Assembly (NCBI GenBank): GCA_000708835.1
Contig: DF237228.1
Location: forward strand, 1-32,291
DNA: 32,291 nucleotides
DNA from: Klebsormidium nitens
Taxonomy: Eukaryota; Streptophyta; Klebsormidiophyceae; Klebsormidiales; Klebsormidiaceae
Direction: 5' to 3'
Of the stretch, positions 16,212 to 25,639 are shown in pieces (within the stretch, counting starts at the first letter, position 1; each line of letters opens with the position of its first letter). The notes under the pieces were generated by a model. The model ran no database searches and was not told the origin of the DNA. It worked only from the letters and a program-made list of their open reading frames with translations. The translations under genes were made by a program, and so were the position numbers.

Positions 16212-19200
16212 TTGTATGAATATTGCAAAAGATTATCGCAGACGCTTCCAAAGTTTGACCAAAAAGGCTATCTGTACGAAGAAGTCCATCAGATTGTGGT
16301 CAATTCTAGCAACAAAACCGAAGAGCTCAGAACAGTGCGCAAGCCCGTTGACGGAGTAAACCCCCTCCAGTGGCCTGATTGGATTGTCCCTGGCCCAAAC
16401 CCTAGCATTCTCCTCTCGAGCAAGAGAGAGGACTGGTGGATTTGAAAGATTAAATTGGCTATCTGGCATCCCCGTCTGTTCTGGTTTAGGTATTTCAAGC
16501 GGTTCAATAAGGTCAAATGCCCCGACTGCAGGCAAGACTGCAATGTTATTGGAGACGGGTTTGCCACCAAGCTCAGAGCCGTTTGTTCTCATGATAGAAC
16601 CATCTACATTCTGGACTACCGCTACAAGTGTGTGGGCTGCCCAAGTAAGTTGCGAACACCTCCGCATAGTCGGTATAGCATAACATATGAAGTGCACTCT
16701 GATGTTAGTTTGCTGAGGCAATGGCAAGGTACTTGCATTGTTCCTTCTGTTTTGGCGACGTGCTTGCATTCTTTCTGGTGGTTGAGGCAAGCGTTTGTAT
16801 GCAAGTCAGGCTCCTCTAGCACTGGTTCGTTTGGTTGCTGTTTGGTTGCTGTGGTTGGTCAGGACCAATTCCATGCGATGTCTGCAAATATTTCTGAAGT
16901 TCTGCCCACGGATATAAAGAGTGCCTGCAAACACAGGAGTGCATTCCCCTTTGCAGAAGCCCAAGGGTCCAAGAACCGCTGCTTTTCAAGCGCCCACCCG
17001 AAGGTCCTTGCCGATCTACCTCCTTTCATACAGCGCCAGTACGTGGAGCAATTCCTCGTCACGCATAGAGGAGCCTTGGACCGGGTGCTCTACAACCTGG
17101 TGCGGGGGCTCACTATTGCTGGGGTTGCTTTTGCTCTATGCGCACGACTCATCAAGGAGTCGCACGCGCTGCAGTTCTACGCTTGCAAGGAGACATATCT
17201 TCTTTACCACGAAGCTCTCCAGAAGAGCGAGAGGTCGTCCATTAGGAACTTCTTTAAGCCTTCCAATCCCGCAAGCGTAGGTCCCTCTTCCACTCAAGGG
17301 GCTGACCCCTCCCCCCCCCAGCCTGCACAAATAACGCCCATTCCTGACTTCGGCGAGTTTGAGTCCGGCACCGGATACCGCAGCTACGTTCCAAGCACTG
17401 GTTACCTGACCAGTGTCTACCTCGCAGAGTTTGAGAGCCGCAAGCAGTGGATTCACCAGCAGCTGGTGCATGTTGACGGGCGATATGTGAAGCTGGACCA
17501 TACGTTCAAGGTGAGAAACATGGTACAATCTTCCGGGGCGTATACATGATTTGGTCGTGATCGTCATGTTTGTTTCATTTGGCCCACAATTCAGTCTGAG
17601 CACTTTTCACGCACCTTCAGAGCTGAGTAATCGATGCTGTCACAACAAGTGGAAGGAGTCAGAGGGTGGCAGTCTTCTGTTGAGAATCATGAGTAAAGTT
17701 ACTGATCTGGGGAGTAGTATGATCCACATTCCCAAGCATACTGTGCCTGTTCTGTGCATTGTCACTGAGCCTGGTCTTGATTTGGCTACTCCAGGTATGC
17801 AAAATGATCAGGACCGCGGATGGGAAGAGGGCCTTTCTTGGGGTGATGACCGTGATGAACGAGTACGGTCAGATTGTGTTCCAAAAGATGACGCAGACGA
17901 CATCTCTCGACGAGGTTTCCGGCGACTTCCAGAAGATCCGGGCTAGATATGCGGCCCATGGCTTCCAGGTATAGTCACTGCCAATGCATTCATTATTAGG
18001 CTAAGATGCCAGACTCGGTAAGTTCTGTTGGAATTGGCTGCTGCCCAATCTGAACAGAGCTAAACAAGACTGGACAACCAGGAAGTCTAGGGACCGCGCT
18101 CATATTGTTGTTGGGGTACTGCCCTGGTCTTGCTTCCACCTTTCTCCATTTGCACAGGCCTGTGTTTCACAGACAGCAAATGGGACCAGGAGAGATCAAG
18201 TTTCACAGCACTGCTTGTGTCTTTGTGTACAGCCCATGGAGATCGCCTGGGTGGATAATCCCAGGACGACGTCTGCAAAAGTCAAGGCCTCTCTTGGGGT
18301 AGACTTGGTGCTGAACGACCCCTTGCACGCCCTGATGCTTGTGTCGCGCACAATTCCAGATGACCATAGTCTGAAAGGTAAGGTGATCTTCACAATCGAA
18401 TCTACCACAGTCCATTGTCAACGTGCGAGAGTGCCCTCATCTTGCAATACTCATGTCCCAACGCTGACAGGCTTGTTGGTTCCTGGTTCAGGAGGACTCT
18501 CTTGGCAAACTTATAAGGTGCAGCTCAAGAAGGGTGCATTTCCAGAGGGGATGCTGCAAGGATGCTGCCTTATGTCCTGAATTCGAGCATGCTAGGGTGT
18601 ATTCTTTTCAAAAAGTTTGCAAGCTGCATCTATTGGTGGATTTGTCGTGCTTGCAATCTCAATCCGGATCCTGACCTTTGAGTTTCTTCATGCAGGTTTG
18701 CTCATGACCCGCATGAGCCAGGCAATGTTCAAGACAGTGGAAGGCGACAAGGCCCTACTGGTGGACTACCTTCGGAGGAGCGGGCTGTCAGAGGGGGATA
18801 TTGTCAGGAAGCCGGCTGCATATTTCAAGCGGCACTGCCGGCGTGTCATTCCGACCGCCACGGAGTTGGTAACTAGACTGGACCAGGTCTTCCAAGGCCT
18901 CCAGTACGCGTACGACACAGCCACGGGCGTCACCCTGTTCAACAAGGCCACCACTCAAGCCTTCATTAACGTCCTCAAACTGGCCGAAGATGGCCTACTG
19001 AGCGGTGAGTGGATAATCGGAAGGAAGAGGCTTTATGACGCATGTGGCTCTTTCTCGTTGTGCCGGTATTCTGCATTGGCAAGTATCCTGAATTGTGTTT
19101 TGAGGAACGGGTTGTGATGCATGATGTTACAGCTGTCGTTTCGGTTGCCTCAACTCTTTGCAGTCAGACAAGTGGGCGTGGTTCAGTCTTTCAATTTGTG

Positions 19201-22200
19201 CTAGTGCTCAGGGTTTCGACTTCTTCTGACTTGGGCAACACAGCTGTCACACGTCTGGACAATGCATTCCTTTGAAGTGTAGCAGGCCCCTGTAGATCGG
19301 AATTTGAATGCAGTTCTGATTGGCTCTTTCGATGCCTGTCTGTTCAAAATGGCACCAAAATGGCACCAGAGCTTTTTCAAGGGAAACTTTCTAAACACGC
19401 TTTGCCTCTTCCTTGCAGATCCTCTTCCTGTACAGGAGATGTTCATCCAAACCGGCACCTGGGGGGGGGGCATTCCTCGCTACACAGCCATCCGGGGCTC
19501 CAGCCAGCTCGAAGGCTATCACCGCCACTTGGCACTTGTGCTATCTGGCGCCAACAACTCCCCGCAGCTTGCCCACGCTCAGCTCTCCGACCACAAGGTC
19601 GACTGGAACCGAAGAGCGGCAATCGCAAAGCGTGGGCAGCGCGATTATCTCATCTCAGATCTGCGCCGCATCGAGCGTATCAAAGCTGCGAGCGCAAGGC
19701 TGAACATGTCGGACCCGTACCCTGAGTACGTGGTGCTCTCCTTCGAGTCAAACGAGCTGTTTGGCTGCGATGGTGTTCTTGCGGGGCTAGATGGTGACGC
19801 AGTGAGCAGCTTCGAGGCTTTAAGGGAGGCGGAGCTGCCGGAGGTGGTGGATGATGGGGGTGCATCACTGCTTGAGGTTGACTTTGACGGTAAGCCACTT
19901 TCCCAAATCGTTCCCCTTGCCGCACCTTGGAATTTCGCATTTAATTTCTCCAACTGCTTTCGTTGATCCTACTACAAGCCTGCCGTCCTTCCTAATCAAT
20001 AAAGTTGCATCAAACCGTTGCTTTCATCTTCTTGGTGTTCCATGATTTAGATTCTGATTAGAAAGACTGTCTGCTGAAGTTGTGTTCTTTTGACTCCCTG
20101 TGCAGAGACCAAAGAGCCCGTGGTCGCCCGATTCAATCCACATGCGCCCCCGATCGAGGTGCCAGTGGCTACCCCGACCCCGACTCCCAGCGGAGCAACA
20201 TGGCCAGCAGAGTTGGTCCCCCCCCGCGCTGCTGTCACGCCCTCCGCCGTCCCGAGTGCGCCCCCAGCTGCGGTAGGGGGCGCTGGTCCGGTCCCCCTCG
20301 GCGCTGCCTCGACGCCCCGCGCCGTCTCGAGCGCGCGCCCCGCTGTGGNNNNNNNNNNNNNNNNNNNNNNNNNNNNNNNNNNNNNNNNNNNNNNNNNNNN
20401 NNNNNNNNNNNNNNNNNNNNNNNNNNNNNNNNNNNNNNNNNNNNNNNNNNNNNNNNNNNNNNNNNNNNNNNNNNNNNNNNNNNNNNNNNNNNNNNNNNNN
20501 NNNNNNNNNNNNNNNNNNNNNNNNNNNNNNNNNNNNNNNNNNNNNNNNNNNNNNNNNNNNNNNNNNNNNNNNNNNNNNNNNNNNNNNNNNNNNNNNNNNN
20601 NNNNNNNNNNNNNNNNNNNNNNNNNNNNNNNNNNNNNNNNNNNNNNNNNNNNNNNNNNNNNNNNNNNNNNNNNNNNNNNNNNNNNNNNNNNNNNNNNNNN
20701 NNNNNNNNNNNNNNNNNNNNNNNNNNNNNNNNNNNNNNNNNNNNNNNNNNNNNNNNNNNNNNNNNNNNNNNNNNNNNNNNNNNNNNNNNNNNNNNNNNNN
20801 NNNNNNNNNNNNNNNNNNNNNNNNNNNNNNNNNNNNNNNNNNNNNNNNNNNNNNNNNNNNNNNNNNNNNNNNNNNNNNNNNNNNNNNNNNNNNNNNNNNN
20901 NNNNNNNNNNNNNNNNGGGGGAGCTAGCTCTGTTCTCCCCGGGCGCTAGTCGGGGCCCTCCCGCGGAACGTTGGGCCAATTTCCCAAGGGGGGGGTGGTC
21001 CTGCGCCCCCTTGCTCTGCTGTAACTGCGCAGTCACGCGCTGTCCTTCGCGCGCGATCGGTCGCGTTTGGGAGGGCTGGTCTGGCCTCTCCTTGCGCTGC
21101 TTGGGCGCACCCTGTACTCCCCGGCGCACCTTCTCCTGCATGGGGGGACTCCGGATTGGTCCATCAACGTGTTGCTTTTACAGCACGCCAAGGTGCTGCC
21201 CCGAGCATGCCTCCAGGTACGATGAGCGGTACTGATTCGTTCCCACATGCAGTTTAACGAAAAGTTTCTTGCGGTCTGAACACAGCTTCTGAATTGTCTA
21301 CGATCTGATTGCTGCAAATGTTGTTTCAAAATAGAGAAGCTTTTGTTGAGTCTCGAGCGAGCAAGCTCTGACTTGGTGAACTCTTATGGCTGAGAATGAG
21401 GTTGAAATGTTCCTGTTGGGTTTCTCTGGCAGGGCCAGGCGCACAATTGCGCAACACCTCAGGCAGCCTGGGGGGCGAGAGATTCGAGCGGTTTGGCGTG
21501 TCCGCAGGTAAGTATAAGAATTCACAAATTTGCATGGTGTAAGTAGCTCTTCACTCTCTCATGTATCCGGCAATCGACGTCCACAGTTTCTCTTTTAAAC
21601 TCAGTCCGCTGTGAGTGGCAGCCTAGACTCGTTCACGCCTTAAGAGCCAGTCAATTGAACTTGCTTCTGCGCCGAAGGGAATCGTAGATTGATCGCAGGT
21701 TCATAATCTCGTGGTGGACTCATTCAAGCCTTCGTCTTTGCAGAGAGTACGAACATCTCTGCGTTTAGGACACGCCAGCTGCTTCGGGAAGGTGAGAAAC
21801 GGAGGCCTAGAGGGCTGCGCACAAAGAAGCTTGCTGATTTGGCCACTCCACTCCTCACGAACACGGAAATTGAGTGGTTCGTTGAGTTGCAAGAGAAGCA
21901 CAGGCGCGGGGCTTCCACGAACTGGGCAGCCATGTTAAACGAGTGGAATCATAGAGTTCTTCAGCTTCGCCTCGATCCACTCACCGCACACCTTGCAGCT
22001 AACGTGCATCCAAAACGGATGGGACAGCTAGCGGCGTTCGAAAAAGAGGCGTACCAAGTGCTGAATCAACAGAATTCTGAGTTGTCCGGCGTTGCGCAAC
22101 TTTTACAACGGCAAGTAGTCACCCATCCATCACCGCCCCTCACAACCTTTCCATCCCTGATTGGCATTTCAGATCCCGAAGGCAGCCATGCCTTCTCTGG

Positions 22201-22465
22201 CCAATTTAAAAGTGTCAATCCGTTTCAGCACGCAGCTGGAGAGCACGATGTAAGCTATTCATCCGGCGGTCATTTTGGATTGGCACCGATGCCGGACATG
22301 ATTTATCAGGTGGGACCTCCTGTCGGATCCAAACGGTCTGCAGAGTTGGGTCCTCCAAACAGAGGTGGTTTAGGCACCGCAAAACGATGTAGGAGGTGTA
22401 CAAATGCAGAAGGTCGAGACGTTTTTATGACCGGACATAAGTGTCCTCTCAAAGGAAAAGCTTGA
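16212..22465 (+). CDS. Large spliced transposase-derived protein (Cys-rich domain, RNase H-like D-D-E core, Pro/Ala linker, CCHC-like tail); one in-frame TGA
   Basis: Exons with consistent phase: ?-16644, 16957-17510, 17795-17968, 18233-18377, 18696-19004, 19419-19889, 20106-(gap)-21216, 21433-21507 and 21744-22465 (stop TGA). The first exon start is unknown; its frame is closed by TAA at 16209. A conserved-looking block DWWI ... IKLAIWHPRLFW spans an in-frame TGA (16443-16445). Next comes a Cys module (CPDC, then CVGC), then VKLDHTFKV, EIAWVDN and SSQLEGYHRHL, which offer D, D and E residues for an RNase H-like transposase core. The overall pattern resembles DUF6729-type transposon-related proteins of animals, fungi and algae, from memory and by motif only. 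After the core comes a Pro/Ala repeat linker with the N gap, a basic helical region, and a C-x2-C-x12-H-x-C tail. The many introns argue against an autonomous transposon and for an old or domesticated copy. Confidence 0.68.
16443..16445 (+). other. In-frame TGA in the transposase-derived gene
   Basis: The codons GAC TGG TGG ATT before it and AAG ATT AAA TTG after it are in one frame and read as a continuous conserved-looking block. A CGA (Arg) to TGA change at a CpG would explain it. Confidence 0.7.
20190..21216 (+). repeat. Pro/Ala-rich coding tandem repeat interrupted by an assembly gap
   Basis: Before the gap, two units of about 25 codons repeat a pattern of PRAAVTPSAVPSAPPAAV then GAASTPRAVSSARPAV, with GC-rich DNA. 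Similar Ala/Pro-rich content continues after the gap. Unknown bases occupy 20349-20916 (568 N). Confidence 0.65.
20349..20916. other. Assembly gap (568 N)
   Basis: A run of N inside the linker exon of the transposase-derived gene. The phase needed on the right (exon ending one base into a codon at 21216) does not match the left side if 568 is the true length and no intron intervenes. Confidence 0.99.
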
Positions 22466-23300
22466 TTGAGAATGTTGGTGCAAGAGTGATCCACTTAGGT
22501 AGATTGCCATTTTAAAATACTCCAACATTGTGATCTTGTAGAGTTCGAAAGCGATTCAATCATCTATCAATTGATCAATGGCATACGCTTTCTTGGTCAA
22601 AGTTTGTAGATGGGCTTTCCCATGTTGCTCATTGGTGCGACGTCAAGCGCGAGCGCTGCCATCTTCATGATCATTGTTATTAGACTCATATTCTCACTAA
22701 GTCTTCTGCGATCACTGCTACTGTATGGATGACGAATTGTGGCGCTCACAGCATGCGAGCTTGATTGCGCTTCCATAAAATCGAGTTTGCAATTGTGTCG
22801 AATGTTTTGTGCCTAAGCTTGAAGACGCATGGCCAATCTGCGTGCAGATAATTTGAGTTCAACAGAATTTGCAATACTATATGACAATATATACGGTTGC
22901 TTGCTCCGTCAGATTTGCAAGCCGTTGTTATTTCAGCAATATTGAAGTACGATCGAAAGTACGCTAGAACTAATCAATTGGCTTCATGATCAGCTCACCG
23001 TTGTGCCTCCAAGGGCATGTGTGCAGATCTCCTTAGTTAGGCGGAATGCAGGCTTTATTGGGTTGGTAGCATCTGCTCAGTAAGTCAAACATCCATCGAG
23101 GCTTAGCATGCGGCGCCGGCCGGATCTGTTGAAGCAATGGATCATTTTGAGCCGTCCGATGTCAGCACGGAACTTTTTATCGACGGGTACAGGTTGTTCG
23201 AGTGTTACATAGGCATGCAGATTCCCATAGCCTAGATTGAGAACGAACGCTCTACAGAGGAATTCGATTTATCAGGGCATGAGTGACGGTGCTCGGGGAC
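22466..23300. other. 3' flank of the transposase-derived gene, no gene recognised
   Basis: About 0.8 kb, AT-richer than the exons. It probably contains the 3' UTR. I see no further coding region or RNA gene. Confidence 0.5.
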
Positions 23301-23312
23301 CAGCTGGCCCTG

Positions 23313-23345
23313 GGTACCGGTAAGATTACCTGTATTCCCGGTACC
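23313..23345. repeat. Hairpin 1 of a cluster
   Basis: GGTACCGG (23313-23320) pairs with CCGGTACC (23338-23345) around a 17-base loop. Confidence 0.7.
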
Positions 23346-23388
23346 ATCAGTGCGTGCAGATGGGGGACCTGTACCGCCATTCGTGTGG

Positions 23389-23407
23389 TCGGGGCCTTCG
23401 GCCCCGA
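23389..23407. repeat. Hairpin 2 of a cluster
   Basis: TCGGGGCC pairs with GGCCCCGA around the three-base loop TTC. It is followed by TGAAATTTTAGCTCTGTAC. Confidence 0.8.
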
Positions 23408-23444
23408 TGAAATTTTAGCTCTGTACGCCGCCGCAAGCGGCAGC

Positions 23445-23471
23445 GTGTTGGGGGGCAAGCCCCCCCAACAC
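23445..23471. repeat. Hairpin 3 of a cluster
   Basis: GTGTTGGGGGG pairs with CCCCCCAACAC around CAAGC. It is followed by ACCGAAATTTTTTTAGCGTA, resembling the tail of hairpin 2. Confidence 0.8.
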
Positions 23472-23689
23472 ACCGAAATTTTTTTAGCGTACTGAAAATT
23501 GCCGTCGGTTGGTCCGCCGGCCTCGTACTGGAGTTACACTCACCGCCGGCGGCGGTCGCGGAGTACACAATCATTGCTGAATTTGGTGTCAACAAGCCTC
23601 AATCTTGAAATTCGAGTGCGGACCGTTGCTGATATTTTCTGCTACATCTACGGCTGAAAATTGCTCAGCCAACTCAATCATGCAGATGG

Positions 23690-24142
23690 CATGCCGAGCG
23701 CAGTACAGTGTGCTGCCTTTCTAGTTGGCATGCCATTTTCTTGCTGTCCAGTGTGCGCCCCAAATGCGCGCGAGCGTACGCGTTATTGAAAATGGCGAAA
23801 GCCTTCGTCATGGAACCGTGCAAAGCCACAGTACGACGTTGGAAATTAGTGCCGACTCCGCTCTGTGTTTTCTCCGGCGGTTCAATTGGCCGCCGCAGTA
23901 CCTTTAAAGATGTCGTTGTTCTGGGCGCGAGAAGATGGCGGCGCGATCGCATTTCCAGGAATTTCACTCGGGCATTGTAAAACTGATGTACGGTTTCGCA
24001 GTTTTGCTCCTCGCCCTCAAATATCGGCTCGCCGTTTGGCACCAGAAAGTTCGTACAGCATATTCTGACTCGTTTGTCGTATTCTGCACGTCTAGTCGGT
24101 CGGCCGACTGTCGCGGGGCGTACAATGGGGTTTCGCACGTGT
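23690..24142 (+). repeat. Diverged direct repeat, right copy (partner 15190-15650)
   Basis: Same orientation as the left copy. Shared landmarks are TTGGCATGCC (23725), TTATTGAAAATGGCG (about 23783-23797), ACCTTTAAAGAT (about 23899), TCGTACAGCA (about 24051) and GTTTGTCGTATTCTGCA (about 24074). Not coding. Confidence 0.65.
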
Positions 24143-25430
24143 GTTAAGCTGTCGCAGACCGTCGATTGTAATTCCGGTCTATTCCAGGGTACCAGGGGGT
24201 ACCCCTGTCGCGTGGGTATGGTTTTCGTTTACTTTGTGTCAAGACCGTGGGTGACTCGGAGAGCCTCATAGGGTTGTTACACTTGAGCGAGAACTCGAGA
24301 AAAGTCTCCAACCGGGACGGCCCGAGCCCGATGAGGCTCAGGCAAATGGCCTACCTTTGGCCTACAGTACAATGTAAGTGGTTACATTGCCCAAATTTTG
24401 CGGCTGCCGGGGGCCCCGATTTCGGTCGGGGGCTCGGGCAAATGTCGAGTCGGGTTGTAAAGTACCCGATCTGAGGGGCATCGGGCTGTGGGCAACCCGA
24501 TCAAAGATTTCTTACAGGCTGAGGTCAGCCGGACCTCCGGCTGATGCCGGGGTCTCGGGCTGTTTTTCGATCGCAAAATCTCTAACTCAACAATCCTATC
24601 ACCGGGGGAGAGGAGGCGGCCGGTGGGCCCGGGCAAGCGGCCAATAAGCTGCCCGGCCCGGCCCGTTGTCTTGGCCGGATACTCAGGTACGTTATACCGT
24701 TTACGCAGAGTGCAAGCCGTTGATATTCCAGGTGCCATTTAAGTGCCAAATTTTCGTATCGTGGGACAAATTTCCATAACCAGTCCGGTGGCCCGTCCGG
24801 TGGGAACTTATACACTGACGCAATTATTCAACCAGCTAGTTCAGTTTCTTACCCGCAACCCTCGCAAATGTTGCAAGCAAACCCGCAAAGATTACAGATT
24901 CACAAATTCATCAGAACTTTAGTATTGCAAAACCACCTATAATGATACATTATAGCTCCTGTAACTTCTGATAAAAAATTGATTGGCATCACGATATGCT
25001 GCACCCGGCAACCCCTTGCGTTTGTACGCGGGCCGTGACGGGGGTAACCGCCGCGAGAGTGGCCGATTTCATATAACGAATTGACTAAGCTGGTGAATTT
25101 TCGATACAAAACCTCTGTGCCAATTCTGTGGCCTTGATTGTTTGGTTCTAATTTTGGCACTGATTTTATTGGTAGACTTTTAGAGGAGGTGCAACTCTCC
25201 GGGCTCCGCATTTGTCGGATAGGCTCCGCGTTTCCCGGCACGTAAGGAACGTCGGTCGGTAGGAGTCTGGACCAGCTACGGTATAACGCGACGTTCTTCG
25301 TCGAGCTTTCGGAAGCGGTTAAGTTTTGGGTTTGTTTATAGGCCGTCATCTGCGCGCATGACCTCGGGTTAGCGCCCTAGAACCCATAATCTACAAAGGT
25401 ATAACCACACAAAGGCAAGCCACTGTTCCC
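24143..25430. other. Intergenic stretch, no gene recognised
   Basis: About 1.3 kb. The segment 24400-24700 is GC-rich with repeated short words (TCGGGCT, CCCGAT, GCCCGG) able to form many stems. The rest is AT-richer with no recognisable protein or RNA. Confidence 0.5.
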
Positions 25431-25639
25431 CGCACCGGGGAGCAGATCGGTTTACCGCTTGTTCGGATTTCCAAGTCGGAAAAGTTCGGCTGCTTTGCTC
25501 CTCTTGTCTCACTGGTGCCGCCCCCCTAGTTGCTCCGACTCTGGTTATCGGAAAGGTCAGACTCAAAGCCTACGCAAGTCGGCGGACTGGGCCTCTTTCC
25601 GGGGCTCTACACTCTGGGTCTTCGTAGCAGGGCGCCAGC
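25431..25639 (+). promoter_or_regulatory. Promoter / 5' UTR region of the eS8 gene
   Basis: Immediately upstream of the eS8 ATG. It contains pyrimidine runs (TTTGCTCCTCTTGTCTC at about 25494 and CCTCTTTCC at about 25590) of the type where ribosomal protein transcripts often start. No TATA box is evident. The transcription start cannot be fixed by eye. Confidence 0.4.

Noticed and set aside
16645-16956. Continuous open frame through the proposed intron of the transposase-derived gene
   Set aside because: The 312-bp segment is a multiple of three with no stop, so retention is possible. It starts with GTAAGT, ends with a pyrimidine-rich TTTGCAG, and its translation interrupts the Cys module, so I treated it as an intron.
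20047-21235. Long frames on both strands running through the N gap
   Set aside because: Their length comes from translating N as unknown residues; only the flanking coding repeat is supported.
24400-24700. GC-rich stretch sharing short words with the fold-back element at 14590-15090
   Set aside because: Only short GC words such as GCAAAATCT and GGCGGCCGG are shared, without collinear alignment; likely composition rather than homology.
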